DNA from: Pseudokordiimonas caeni
GTDB lineage: Bacteria; Pseudomonadota; Alphaproteobacteria; Sphingomonadales; Kordiimonadaceae
NCBI RefSeq assembly: GCF_026719705.1
Contig: NZ_JAPPRR010000003.1
Span: 124,001-188,000, forward strand
Reading direction: 5' to 3'
DNA: 64,000 bases
Shown here: positions 1 to 8,514 of the stretch, piece by piece
Layout: each line of letters starts with the position of its first letter
Position numbering within the stretch: position 1 is the stretch's first letter
Notes under the pieces: model-generated
Told to the model about the DNA's origin: nothing
Databases searched by the model: none
Seen by the model: the letters and a program-made list of their open reading frames with translations, nothing else
Made by a program: the position numbers and the translations under genes

Positions 1-512
1 AGGGTTTCACCGGCTTCCCGAACCTCAATGACGATGACTGGCTGTGGGGTGGCACTATCGACGCCATCTATACCACGATCCAGCACGGCATCCGGTCGGA
101 AACCGATCCCGAAACCCGCCTCAGCGACATGCCCCGCTTCCTGGCGGATGGCATTCTGGACCGTGACGGTGTGCTTGATGTCACCGAATATGTCCTGTCG
201 CTGTCGGGCAAGGCCGAAGATGAAGCCCGCGTTGCCCGCGGCGCTGTAATCTATGAAGAGCAGTGTGTGGCCTGCCATATGGAAGGCGGTGCAGGCAGCC
301 ATGATCTCGGTGCGCCGAAGCTATCCGACGCCATCTGGCTTTACGGCGGCGACCGGGCTGCGGTTTACGAGACGGTGGCTTATGCCCGGCGCGGCGTGAT
401 GCCGGCATGGGCTGGCCGCCTGGACGAGGCGACCATCAAGCAGCTCGCCCTTTATGTCTACAGCCTCGGTGGCGGTGAAGCCGCCCCGGTGGAGAGCATG
501 GAAAGCCGCTGA
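1..512 (+). CDS. ccoP: cbb3-type cytochrome c oxidase diheme subunit III, C-terminal part
   Basis: The reading frame enters from the left edge (first full codon at 3), so the N-terminal membrane anchor and first heme motif are outside the window. What remains is the end of the first cytochrome c domain, with a likely axial Met in MPRF (129 onward), and the whole second domain, with heme motif CVACH at 264-278 and a second likely Met ligand in GVMPAW. CcoP is the diheme subunit that passes electrons to the CcoN/CcoO core of the high-affinity cbb3 oxidase on the periplasmic face. The ccoGHIS genes follow directly, which strongly supports the call. The 128-codon frame starting at ATG 129 is only the tail of this gene, not a separate one. 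Confidence 0.93.
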   Translation, partial: GFTGFPNLNDDDWLWGGTIDAIYTTIQHGIRSETDPETRLSDMPRFLADGILDRDGVLDVTEYVLSLSGKAEDEARVARGAVIYEEQCVACHMEGGAGSHDLGAPKLSDAIWLYGGDRAAVYETVAYARRGVMPAWAGRLDEATIKQLALYVYSLGGGEAAPVESMESR

Positions 513-536
513 GGCTTTCCCGCATAGCCAACGGTT

Positions 537-562
537 GCGGCGGCATTGAGGGGTGCCGCCGC
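537..562 (+). other. GC-rich stem-loop between ccoP and ccoG
   Basis: The arms GCGGCGGCA (537-545) and TGCCGCCGC (554-562) are perfect complements around an 8-base loop. No T-run follows, so it does not look like a classical intrinsic terminator. It lies between the presumed ccoNOQP transcript and ccoG, where it could stabilise the 3' end of the oxidase mRNA or damp read-through. The structure is seen directly; the role is inferred. Confidence 0.5.
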
Positions 563-609
563 GATCTTCCGACGGGGCCGATGGCCTCGAAGCCAGGTGG
601 AAGAAAACC

Positions 610-2085
610 ATGGAAAAACTGAATCCGATCAATAGCCCCCTCGGCACCCCGGATGCCGCAGCCGTCAACCGTGCTGACCAGCGCGACCAGCTTTATGCCG
701 ACCGCAAGAAGGTCTACCCGCGGCGGGTGTACGGCCAGTTCCGGATGATCAAATGGGTCGTGATGGCCCTGACGCTCTCGGTTTACTATCTGCTGCCGTG
801 GATCAGGTTCGATCGCGGCCCCGGTGTGCCCGATCAGGCCTTCCTGATCGATTTCCCGACCCGCAAGGCCTATTTCTTCGGGCTCGAGATCTGGGCGCAG
901 GAGGTTTACTACGCGACCGGCCTCCTGATCCTCGCCGCCCTCGGGCTTTTCCTCACCACATCGGCCATCGGCCGTGCCTGGTGCGGCTATGCCTGCCCGC
1001 AAACGGTCTGGACTGACCTCTTTGTTCATATCGAACGCTGGATACAGGGCGACCGGAACCAGCGTATGAAGCTCGACAAATCGCCGTGGGGCGTGAAGAA
1101 GCTTTTGCTGAAGGTGTCGACGCATCTTGCGTGGCTTGTGGTGGCCGCACTTACCGGCGGCGCCTTCGTCTTCTATTTCGGCGATGCCCCGACGCTCGCC
1201 AAACAATTCCTCACCGGCACCGCGCCGCTTACAAGCTATCTGTTCGCAGGCGGTCTCACCTTCTCGACCTATCTTCTGGGCGGCATCGCGCGGGAGCAGG
1301 TGTGCATTTACATGTGCCCGTGGCCGCGTATCCAGGGCGCGCTTGTCGATGAAAACACCCTGCTTGTTTCCTACGACAAGAAACGCGGCGAACCGCGCGG
1401 CAGCCTGAAGGCGGCAGCGGCGGGCGAAGTGCTGGGCGACTGCATCGATTGCAAACAGTGCGTGGCCGTGTGCCCCACAGGTATCGATATCCGCGACGGC
1501 TTCCAGCTTGAATGCATCCAGTGCGCGCTGTGCGTTGATGCCTGCAACGGTGTGATGGACAAGATCGACCGGCCCCGCAACCTGATCCGCTACGCGCCCG
1601 AGGAGCACGTGACGAAGAAAGGCACGGGCCTCATTTTCCGCGCCCGTACCTTCATCTATATGGGTCTTATTGTGCTTGTGGGCGGCATCATGCTCGCCTC
1701 GCTCATTGTCCGGGCGGACCTTGACGTGAATATCATCAAGGACCGGAACCCGCTTTTCGTCCGCCTGTCTTCGGGCGATGTGCGGAACGGCTATGTGATC
1801 CGCCTGATGAACAAGCAGCATGCCGATCGGCCGCTGACGATCCGGGCGAGCGGCCTGAAGGGGCTGACGCTGCGGTCGACCGACCATGCGGAAGGCAAGG
1901 AATTGCAGGTCAGCCTGCCGCCTGACGATTCGGCTGCCTTCAAGGTGTTTGCTGTGCTGCCGGCAGAAGCGATAGGCGAGGGTGTACTGACATCTGGCAA
2001 AGGCGAAATCACTTTCGAGATTGTCGATATGGACGGCCATGTCATCTCGCGGCAGAATGCCCCCTTCAACGGACCAAGGTCATGA
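610..2085 (+). CDS. ccoG: Cytochrome c oxidase accessory protein CcoG (RdxA/FixG family)
   Basis: A 491-residue polyferredoxin membrane protein. In this family CcoG acts as a copper reductase in cbb3 oxidase assembly. Visible features are several membrane segments in the first 240 residues, the intramembrane cysteine motifs CGYACP and YMCPWPR, and two 4Fe-4S clusters, CIDCKQC (about residue 278) and CIQCALC (about 302), followed by another helix and an Ig-like C-terminal domain. ATG 610 is chosen because an AGGTGGAAG-like ribosome site lies just upstream and the product begins at the usual family start. The frame stays open back to 553, but that extension has no support. The stop overlaps the ATG of ccoH (ATGA), indicating translational coupling. 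Confidence 0.96.
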   Translation: MEKLNPINSPLGTPDAAAVNRADQRDQLYADRKKVYPRRVYGQFRMIKWVVMALTLSVYYLLPWIRFDRGPGVPDQAFLIDFPTRKAYFFGLEIWAQEVYYATGLLILAALGLFLTTSAIGRAWCGYACPQTVWTDLFVHIERWIQGDRNQRMKLDKSPWGVKKLLLKVSTHLAWLVVAALTGGAFVFYFGDAPTLAKQFLTGTAPLTSYLFAGGLTFSTYLLGGIAREQVCIYMCPWPRIQGALVDENTLLVSYDKKRGEPRGSLKAAAAGEVLGDCIDCKQCVAVCPTGIDIRDGFQLECIQCALCVDACNGVMDKIDRPRNLIRYAPEEHVTKKGTGLIFRARTFIYMGLIVLVGGIMLASLIVRADLDVNIIKDRNPLFVRLSSGDVRNGYVIRLMNKQHADRPLTIRASGLKGLTLRSTDHAEGKELQVSLPPDDSAAFKVFAVLPAEAIGEGVLTSGKGEITFEIVDMDGHVISRQNAPFNGPRS

Positions 2086-2609
2086 TTTCCATGTCGGAGC
2101 CTCAAGAAAAAGGCCGGTTCACCGGCCGCCATGCGCTGATTGCCATCCTTGCCTTCTTCGGCGTCGTCTTTTTCGCCAACGGGATGATGGTCTTTGAAGC
2201 GATCGACAGCTTCTCAGGCCTTGAAACGGACGAGGCCTACAAGCGCGGCCGCGACTATAACCGCGAGATCGAATCAGCAAAAACGCAGGCGGCGCTTGGC
2301 TGGCGCCTTGGGCTTTCGACCGTCGGCGGGCCGGGGCAGGTGAAAATCGCTGTGCGCCTGCGCGACAAGGCGGACGACCCCGTATTCTTCCGCGAAGGAA
2401 AGGTGCTGGTGCGCCGCCCGGCGCGGCAGGATCTGGACGAGATCATCACCCTGCAGCCAACCGGTGAAGGCCGCTATGAAGGCGTGGCGAAAATGCCGCT
2501 TGAAGGCTGCTGGCGCCTGCGCACCGAGTTCGAGCGCGACGGGCAGGTCGTCTTCCGGCAGGACGATGCCGTGATGATCGGCGAAAACATGCCGATCCGC
2601 TGTGAATAG
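2082..2609 (+). CDS. ccoH: cbb3 oxidase assembly protein CcoH (FixH family)
   Basis: A 175-residue protein with one N-terminal membrane helix (about residues 17-36) and a periplasmic beta-rich domain, the usual FixH layout and length. FixH/CcoH proteins are needed to assemble or stabilise the cbb3 oxidase; their exact chemistry is not settled. The start at 2082 overlaps the ccoG stop by four bases. A second ATG at 2091 is equally possible, and the sequence does not decide between them. The gene sits between ccoG and ccoI, as in most ccoGHIS operons, and that context is the main support because the family is poorly conserved in sequence. Confidence 0.92.
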   Translation: MISMSEPQEKGRFTGRHALIAILAFFGVVFFANGMMVFEAIDSFSGLETDEAYKRGRDYNREIESAKTQAALGWRLGLSTVGGPGQVKIAVRLRDKADDPVFFREGKVLVRRPARQDLDEIITLQPTGEGRYEGVAKMPLEGCWRLRTEFERDGQVVFRQDDAVMIGENMPIRCE

Positions 2610-2626
2610 GCGGTCGCTGAAACGTT

Positions 2627-4807
2627 ATGAGTGAAGCTGTTCTCAATCCCTATATCCGCCCTGTGGAGGGGGGACTCGCGGAAGCTGAGCTTCTGGTGCC
2701 TTCCATGCACTGTGCGGCCTGCATCGCCCGGATCGAGAAGGGGCTTGGCGGCGAAGCCGGGATCGACCGCGCACGGGCGAACCTGACGACCCACCGGGTC
2801 AGCGTGCGCTTCAACCCCAAGGCGCTCGATCTTGACGGGCTTGTCGGCAAGCTTGGCGCGCTCGGTTTTCCGGCCACACCCTTCCGGGCAGCGGTCGACA
2901 AGGCGGGCACGGACCGCGAGGCCCGCCGGCTGCTGATTGCGCTCGCGGTTGCCGGTTTTGCCACCATGAATATCATGCTCTTTTCGGTGTCCGTATGGGA
3001 CGGCAGCGAGATGGATATGGGCACGCGCGGGCTGTTCCACTGGGTGTCGGCGCTCATCGCCCTTCTCGGCATTTCGGTGGCCGGCCAGCCCTTCTTCCGA
3101 AGCGCTTGGGAAGTTCTGCGCACCGGCCACACCAACATGGATGTGCCGATTTCGCTTGCGGTGATCCTGTCCTATTTCGCCAGCATCGGGGAGGCCATGC
3201 GCGGGGCCGAGCATGTCTATTTCGATGCCGGTGTGATGTTGCTCTTCTTCCTGCTGATCGGTCGGTATCTCGATCACCGGATGCGCGCGAAGGCGTCAGA
3301 CGCCGCCCAGAACCTGCTGGCGCTGAAGGCTGTGCCCGCCACGGTGATCGAAGCCGATGGCACCCACCGGACCATGCCGGCGGACGAGGTGGAAAAAGGC
3401 GCACTCGTGCTTGTCGCCACCGGCATGCGCGTGCCGGTGGATGGCGTCGTCGAGGACGGCACCAGCGATATCGACGCCTCGCTCGTGACCGGGGAAACCA
3501 TGCCGGTGACGGCGGGCAAGGGCACCAAGGTGTTTGCGGGCACGCTGAACCTGAATGCCCCGATCAAGGTACGGGTCGAAGGGCGCGGTGAAAGCACGCT
3601 GCTTGCTGAAATTGTCCGCCTGATGGAAGCCGCCGAACAGGGCCGGGGGCGCTTCGTGCGGCTCGCTGACAGGCTGGCCCGGCTGTATGCCCCGGTTGTT
3701 CACGTTCTTGCCGCGATCACCTTCCTCACATGGTGGGGGCTTCTGGACGCCCATACCGGCCTGATGCGCGCCATCGCGGTGCTGATCATCACCTGCCCCT
3801 GTGCGCTTGGCCTTGCAGTACCCGTGGTGCAGGTGGTGGCTGCCGGGCGGCTCCTGATGGCAGGGGTGCTGATCAAGGCGGCAGACGGGCTTGAGCGCCT
3901 TGCCACCATCGATACGGTCGTGTTCGACAAAACCGGCACGCTGACGATGGGGGAGTTGACACTGCTTGATCCCACCGCCATCGCCTCCGCCGATCTTGCC
4001 TTCGCAGGCGGGCTTGCCGCCGCCAGTCGCCACCCGCTGGCGGTTGCTGTCAACAAGGCGGCATCGAAGGGCCGCATGCCGATGTTCGATGACGTGCGCG
4101 AGATACCGGGTGCGGGCATCGTCGGTTTCCATCAGGGCAGCGAAGTGCGCCTTGGCAGCCGCAAGCATGTGGGGGTCGGCGACGATGCCCTCCCCGCAAC
4201 CGGCCCGGAACTCTGGCTGAAACGCGGGGACGCTGCCCCCGTGCATTTCGCCTTCGCCGATGATATCCGCCCCGGTGCGGCTGAAGCCATCGCGACGCTC
4301 AAGGCGCAGGGCATCCATGTTATGCTCCTCTCTGGTGACCGGGCGGAGGTCGCCGAAAAGGTCGCGGGCGAGCTTGGCATCGCTGACTGGCGCGGCGGCT
4401 GCCACCCTGACGACAAGATAGCGGCCCTGGAAGAACTGAAAGCCAAGGGGGCGCAGGTGTTGATGGTCGGTGACGGGCTCAATGACGCGCCGGCCCTGCG
4501 GGCAGCACATGTTTCCATTTCGCCGGCGTCCGGCTCGGATGTCACGCAGACGGCGGCGGACTTTGTGTTTCAGGGCAAGAGCCTGAAGGCTGTCACGCTG
4601 CTTCTGTCGATCGCAAAGCGCACCAAGCGGCTGACGCTCGAAAACTTTGGCCTCGCCATCGGCTATAATGTGATCGCCGTGCCGCTTGCCGTACTGGGCC
4701 ATGTGACGCCGATGGTGGCGGCGATTGCCATGTCGGGTTCGTCTATCGTGGTGGTGGCAAATGCGCTTCGGCTCAGGCGCGCCAAAGCGGGGGAGGAAGC
4801 TGCATGA
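2627..4807 (+). CDS. ccoI: Copper-translocating P1B-type ATPase CcoI (FixI), cbb3 oxidase assembly
   Basis: A 726-residue heavy-metal P-type ATPase. An N-terminal HMA metal-binding domain carries CAAC near residue 29. The TGE actuator motif (SLVTGE), the membrane metal site CPC (TCPCALG, about 389), the phosphorylation motif DKTGT (about 434) and the hinge GDGLNDAP (about 615) are all intact. CcoI pumps copper across the inner membrane for the binuclear centre of the cbb3 oxidase. Placement between ccoH and ccoS separates it from general copper-resistance CopA. It starts 17 bases after ccoH, and its stop overlaps the ccoS start. No strong ribosome site is visible before the ATG, so coupling to ccoH is likely. 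Confidence 0.96.
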   Translation: MSEAVLNPYIRPVEGGLAEAELLVPSMHCAACIARIEKGLGGEAGIDRARANLTTHRVSVRFNPKALDLDGLVGKLGALGFPATPFRAAVDKAGTDREARRLLIALAVAGFATMNIMLFSVSVWDGSEMDMGTRGLFHWVSALIALLGISVAGQPFFRSAWEVLRTGHTNMDVPISLAVILSYFASIGEAMRGAEHVYFDAGVMLLFFLLIGRYLDHRMRAKASDAAQNLLALKAVPATVIEADGTHRTMPADEVEKGALVLVATGMRVPVDGVVEDGTSDIDASLVTGETMPVTAGKGTKVFAGTLNLNAPIKVRVEGRGESTLLAEIVRLMEAAEQGRGRFVRLADRLARLYAPVVHVLAAITFLTWWGLLDAHTGLMRAIAVLIITCPCALGLAVPVVQVVAAGRLLMAGVLIKAADGLERLATIDTVVFDKTGTLTMGELTLLDPTAIASADLAFAGGLAAASRHPLAVAVNKAASKGRMPMFDDVREIPGAGIVGFHQGSEVRLGSRKHVGVGDDALPATGPELWLKRGDAAPVHFAFADDIRPGAAEAIATLKAQGIHVMLLSGDRAEVAEKVAGELGIADWRGGCHPDDKIAALEELKAKGAQVLMVGDGLNDAPALRAAHVSISPASGSDVTQTAADFVFQGKSLKAVTLLLSIAKRTKRLTLENFGLAIGYNVIAVPLAVLGHVTPMVAAIAMSGSSIVVVANALRLRRAKAGEEAA

Positions 4808-4989
4808 GCGCCCTTTTGTTCCTCATCCCTATCGCCTTGTTTCTGGGCGGGCTTGGCCTTGCCGCCTTCCTCTGGTCGATGAAGTCCGGCCAGTTCGATG
4901 ATCTGGACGGCGCCGCCGAACGCATCCTCATCGATGATGAAGAGGATGCGCCCGAAGGTAAAGACAGCGATCAGTCAGCAACCCGCTGA
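4804..4989 (+). CDS. ccoS: cbb3-type oxidase assembly protein CcoS
   Basis: A 61-residue protein with a single N-terminal membrane helix followed by the family signature W-S-x-K-S-G-Q-F-D-D-L-D-G and an acidic tail, matching CcoS in length and layout. CcoS is required for cofactor insertion into cbb3 oxidase. It overlaps ccoI by four bases (ATGA). Its last 19 bases overlap the 3' end of the serine hydrolase gene on the other strand, so the two transcripts converge tail to tail. Confidence 0.95.
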   Translation: MSALLFLIPIALFLGGLGLAAFLWSMKSGQFDDLDGAAERILIDDEEDAPEGKDSDQSATR

Positions 4990-6530
4990 AGATCCAGATG
5001 CTGGAAATCGAACGAGAAGTCTGTGAGCGGTGAGACCGGCTTCATTTCGACTTTCGTCGGCTTGCCGTCCGGGCCGAACTGGAAGGTGGCATAGGCATCA
5101 GCATCAAGGGTGCGGTCATCCCAGCGCACGATGAAGGTGTCGCGGTTGAAATGCACCATGTCGCCCTTCAGTTGCGCGCTGCGTTTTGAAGTCATCCGAA
5201 GCTTGCCCTTCTCGGCCGTCACCACCATGTCGCCGTACCAGGCATCGCGGTAGGTGCCGGTGTAGGCATCGGCCTTCTGGGCTTTCGACTTGGCGCCGCT
5301 GGCTACGGCCTTGGCTTCCGCCACCACCTTGTCGGCGTTTGCCAGCCGTTCGGCATAATCCTTTTTCGATTGCTCGACCCAGTCGCCATTATCAACGCCA
5401 AGATAAGCGTCCAGAAGCTCGTTCGTCAGCGAACGCATCGTGTAGCCGTTCATATTGTTGGTGAAGACGATGACGCCGAGATTTTCCTCAGGCAGCAGGT
5501 TCGTATAGGTCACCATGCCAATGAGCCCGCCCGAGTGATAGACATGCAGCTGGCCGTTCATGTCATCAAGGAACCAGCCAAGGCCATAGGATTTGAAGTG
5601 GGTGTTATAGGGCGGGCGACCGAAGGCATCGCCGCCCAGCGGGGTGATCGGCGTCCACATTTCCTTATGGCGCGCTTCCGAGAACAGCGGGGTGCCGTCG
5701 GCCATCTTGCCACCGTTCAGCTGCACGGCCACCCATTTGGCGTGGTCGGTGAGCGAACAATTGATGGCGCCCGCCGCTGTTGTCGGGTCGCCCTTGTCGA
5801 ATTTGGTGACGGTCAGTTTGCCGTCCACCGTCATGTGCGGATAGGCGCGCGGGGCATCTGCCGGCAGGTTCTCGGGCAGCGCGCGGCAGCTGTCCATATG
5901 GAGGGGCGCAAAGATGCGCTTCTCGATAAAGTCTTCCCATGGCATGCCGGACACACGACCGACGACTTCGCCCGCGATGATGTAGAGGAGGTTATCGTAA
6001 TCATATTTGTCGCGGAAGGACGAGACCGGCTTCAGGTGCCGCATCGCTTTGATGATCTCGTCACGGCCGGTTTCCACCTCGGGGAAAATGAGCAGGTCGC
6101 CGGCGCCAAGGTCGAGCCCCGACCGGTGGGTCAGAAGATCCTTGATGGTAAACTCGCGGGTCACCCACGCGTCCGACATGCGGAACTCGGGGATATGGTC
6201 GATCACCCGGTCGTTCCAGCTGAGCTTGCCTTCATCGATCAGCATGGCAAGGGCCGCTGCGGTGTAGGCCTTGGTGTGCGAGGCGATGCCGAAGATCGTA
6301 TCGGGCGTGACGGGCGCACCTGTTTCCACATTGGCAATGCCATAGCCTTTGGAAAAGACGAGCTTGCCGTCTTTCACCACGCCGATGGATACGCCGGGTG
6401 TTTCAAAGGCCTGCATGGCGGCCGCGACGCTGGCGTCAAGATCGGCTTCCTTGAACGGAAGGGCGTCGTCCGCATGGGACGGGATGGCAAGCACCGCAAC
6501 GAACGCGGCACCAAGGATGGTCTGGCGCAT
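4971..6530 (-). CDS. Exported serine hydrolase of the beta-lactamase / penicillin-binding-protein fold
   Basis: A 519-residue protein with an N-terminal Sec signal (cleavage likely after SHA, about residue 20). The class C-like catalytic set is visible: Ser84-x-x-Lys87 (SHTK), Tyr178-Asp-Asn180, and an H-S-G-G motif in the position of the usual KTG box. A C-terminal beta-rich domain of about 130 residues follows. Such proteins include esterases, D-aminopeptidases and peptidoglycan-directed hydrolases, and the substrate cannot be assigned. The Shine-Dalgarno (GGGGGA) lies inside a stem-loop at 6537-6559. The upstream neighbour on the same strand is a DUF2189 protein. Confidence 0.88.
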   Translation of the reverse strand: MRQTILGAAFVAVLAIPSHADDALPFKEADLDASVAAAMQAFETPGVSIGVVKDGKLVFSKGYGIANVETGAPVTPDTIFGIASHTKAYTAAALAMLIDEGKLSWNDRVIDHIPEFRMSDAWVTREFTIKDLLTHRSGLDLGAGDLLIFPEVETGRDEIIKAMRHLKPVSSFRDKYDYDNLLYIIAGEVVGRVSGMPWEDFIEKRIFAPLHMDSCRALPENLPADAPRAYPHMTVDGKLTVTKFDKGDPTTAAGAINCSLTDHAKWVAVQLNGGKMADGTPLFSEARHKEMWTPITPLGGDAFGRPPYNTHFKSYGLGWFLDDMNGQLHVYHSGGLIGMVTYTNLLPEENLGVIVFTNNMNGYTMRSLTNELLDAYLGVDNGDWVEQSKKDYAERLANADKVVAEAKAVASGAKSKAQKADAYTGTYRDAWYGDMVVTAEKGKLRMTSKRSAQLKGDMVHFNRDTFIVRWDDRTLDADAYATFQFGPDGKPTKVEMKPVSPLTDFSFDFQHLDLQRVAD

Positions 6531-6536
6531 GAAAAT

Positions 6537-6559
6537 TCCCCCACAAAAGCTGTGGGGGA
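6537..6559 (-). terminator. Stem-loop: terminator of the DUF2189 gene that also contains the hydrolase ribosome site
   Basis: Perfect 9-base arms TCCCCCACA (6537-6545) and TGTGGGGGA (6551-6559) flank a 5-base loop. Read on the minus strand, the hairpin follows the DUF2189 stop by about 40 bases and is followed by AATTTTC, a weak intrinsic terminator. The distal arm contains GGGGGA, the only plausible Shine-Dalgarno for the hydrolase ATG at 6530, so the same structure could mask translation. The structure is seen; both roles are inferred. Confidence 0.6.
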
Positions 6560-6600
6560 AGATTAGCGGCGGCCTAAGCCAAAGGCTATCTGCAATTCGT

Positions 6601-7395
6601 TCAGTCGTTCGCCGTTACGAGATCGCGGTAGGCATGCCACGTGGCGTGGCCCACAAGCGGGAACACAATCACGAGGCCGACGAACAGGAACGCAATGCCG
6701 AAGGCCGAGAGAAGCGCGATCAGCCATGCCCAGAGCGCCATGGGCCAAAAGTTTTCGCGCACGGCCCGGATCGAGGTGATGATGGCCGTCATGAAATCGG
6801 TGTTGCGGTGCGCCAGCATCGGTACCGAAATCACGCTCACCGCAAACACGGCAAAGGCGATGGCGCCGCCGATGATGGTGCCAAGCGCCAGCATGATCGC
6901 CCCGCGCGCGGTATTCAGCAGTGTGGGGATGAAATCATCAATCGGCGGGAAAGGCTGGTCCCCCCACATGATGGCGTAAAGGAGCGACGCGATCCGCACC
7001 CACGCAAGGAACATGAAGGCGAGCGTGAGGCCGATATAGGCAAGCTGCACGGGCGACTTGGTGCGCACGATCAGCATGTCGGCGAAGGTGACGGGACGGC
7101 CGGTTTCCATCCGCCAGCTCGCTTCATAAAGCCCGACGGCGAGCATCGGGCCCAAGAGCAGGAAGCCGGCGGCGAGCACGAGGATGAGCGCCGTCATATC
7201 CACCGACATCAGCCCGAAGAACAGAAGCACGGCAACGCCGGCAAACAGTGCGCCATACATCAGGCTGAGGCTGGCGTTGGCCCAAAGGTCCTTCCAGCCG
7301 GCGGCAAGCCATTTCCACGGGCTTTCAAGCGTGATGTGGTTCAGCGCCGGGCCGGTGATCGGCTGCTTCGACAGATTGGTTGTGCTGGTGCTCAT
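6601..7395 (-). CDS. DUF2189 family integral membrane protein
   Basis: A 264-residue protein with about six hydrophobic helices and the family-typical opening in which a short polar N-terminus precedes a W-x-W-L-A-A-G-W-K-D segment. It belongs to DUF2189, inner-membrane proteins of unknown function common in alphaproteobacteria. The ATG at 7395 has a strong ribosome site (GGGAGGGG). No catalytic or binding residues can be pointed out. It is followed on the same strand by a serine hydrolase beyond a hairpin, so the two are probably separate transcripts. Confidence 0.85.
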   Translation of the reverse strand: MSTSTTNLSKQPITGPALNHITLESPWKWLAAGWKDLWANASLSLMYGALFAGVAVLLFFGLMSVDMTALILVLAAGFLLLGPMLAVGLYEASWRMETGRPVTFADMLIVRTKSPVQLAYIGLTLAFMFLAWVRIASLLYAIMWGDQPFPPIDDFIPTLLNTARGAIMLALGTIIGGAIAFAVFAVSVISVPMLAHRNTDFMTAIITSIRAVRENFWPMALWAWLIALLSAFGIAFLFVGLVIVFPLVGHATWHAYRDLVTAND

Positions 7396-7487
7396 GTCTA
7401 CCCCTCCCAGAGTTCACCTTGAGGGTAACTCTAACCCAAGCCGGCGGCAATTTTTTGATTTGCCGCAAAGGGAGGAGGGGCTTTGTC

Positions 7488-8420
7488 TTATTCCAGTCCG
7501 ACGATCATGCGGGCGAAATCGCGGGGGGAGAAGGGCTGCAGGTCCTCGATCCCCTCGCCCACGCCAATGGCATGGACAGGCAGGCTGAATTTCTCGGCGC
7601 AGGCGACCAGAACGCCGCCGCGCGCGGTGCCATCCAGCTTCGTCATCACGATGCCGGTCAGCTTGGCGATTTCCTTGAAAACCTCCACCTGATGCAGCGC
7701 ATTCTGGCCTGTGGTGGCATCGAGCACGATGACGGTATCGTGCGGGGCGCCGTCGAGCTTCTTGCCGATCACGCGAACGACCTTTGCCAGTTCATCCATC
7801 AGTTCGCGGCGGTTCTGCAGACGGCCGGCGGTGTCGATCAGCAGCACATCGACGCCTTCTTGAATGGCGCGCTCCACCGCCTCGAAGGCAAGGGCAGCAG
7901 CGTCCGACCCGATTTCCTTGGTGATAACAGGCACACCTGCGCGCTCGCCCCACACCACAAGCTGCTCAACGGCGGCGGCGCGGAACGTATCGCCGGCGGC
8001 CATCATCACGCGCTTGCCGGCGTCGCGATATTGCTTGGCCAGTTTGCCGATGGTGGTGGTTTTGCCCGCCCCGTTCACCCCGGTCATCAGGATCACATGG
8101 GGCTTATGGCCTTTGTTCACATCAAGCGGCTTGGCGACCGGCGCCAGCATTGCCTCGATCTCGGCGGCGAGGACGGTTTTCACCTCTTCCTCATCGATTT
8201 CCTTGTCGTAGCGACCCTTGGCGAGCGCCTTGGTGAGCTTGCCTGCCACCGACACGCCAAGATCAGCGGTGATCAGCAGGTCTTCCAGCTCTTCAAGCGT
8301 GTCGTCATCCAGCTTGCGCTTGGTGAAGATGTTGCCGATGCCTGTCGAGATTGCACCCGTGGAGCGTTTGAGGCCATCCTTCAGGCGCTGGAACCAGCTT
8401 TTCTTCTGCGTGTCCGACAT
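7488..8420 (-). CDS. ftsY: Signal recognition particle receptor GTPase FtsY
   Basis: A 310-residue SRP-family GTPase. Visible motifs are the P-loop GVNGAGKTTT, DTFRAAAVEQL, DTAGR (G3) and TKLDGTARGG (G4/G5), following an N-domain helical bundle. The acidic A domain of enterobacterial FtsY is missing, which is normal in alphaproteobacteria. FtsY receives the Ffh-ribosome complex at the inner membrane; its partner ffh is at 12898 in this window. The gene lies downstream of mtaB and dapF, separated from mtaB by a REP-like repeat. Confidence 0.97.
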   Translation of the reverse strand: MSDTQKKSWFQRLKDGLKRSTGAISTGIGNIFTKRKLDDDTLEELEDLLITADLGVSVAGKLTKALAKGRYDKEIDEEEVKTVLAAEIEAMLAPVAKPLDVNKGHKPHVILMTGVNGAGKTTTIGKLAKQYRDAGKRVMMAAGDTFRAAAVEQLVVWGERAGVPVITKEIGSDAAALAFEAVERAIQEGVDVLLIDTAGRLQNRRELMDELAKVVRVIGKKLDGAPHDTVIVLDATTGQNALHQVEVFKEIAKLTGIVMTKLDGTARGGVLVACAEKFSLPVHAIGVGEGIEDLQPFSPRDFARMIVGLE

Positions 8421-8439
8421 GGAAATCCTTTGGTCCTTC

Positions 8440-8511
8440 GTTACGCCGGACCTGATCCAGCGTCCAGAGGGTGTTGCAACATGCTGGATGCCGGGTCAAG
8501 CCCGGCGTGAC
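8440..8511. repeat. REP-like imperfect palindrome, copy 1
   Basis: Two 28-base arms (8440-8467 and 8484-8511) are imperfect inverted repeats. The right arm has the core GGATGCCGGGTCAAGCCCGG. Between them lies a short segment containing the palindrome TGTTGCAACA. The right arm is nearly identical to that of the element at 44616-44686. It sits between mtaB and ftsY. Short intergenic palindromes of this type are widespread in alphaproteobacterial genomes, and a role in mRNA ends is possible. Confidence 0.75.
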
Positions 8512-8514
8512 GGC

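Noticed and set aside
436-2040. 534-codon open frame on the minus strand across ccoG
   Set aside because: It is fully antisense to a strongly supported gene with intact Fe-S motifs. Its translation is Arg/His/Asp-rich with no family pattern, typical of high-GC codon bias in the opposite frame.
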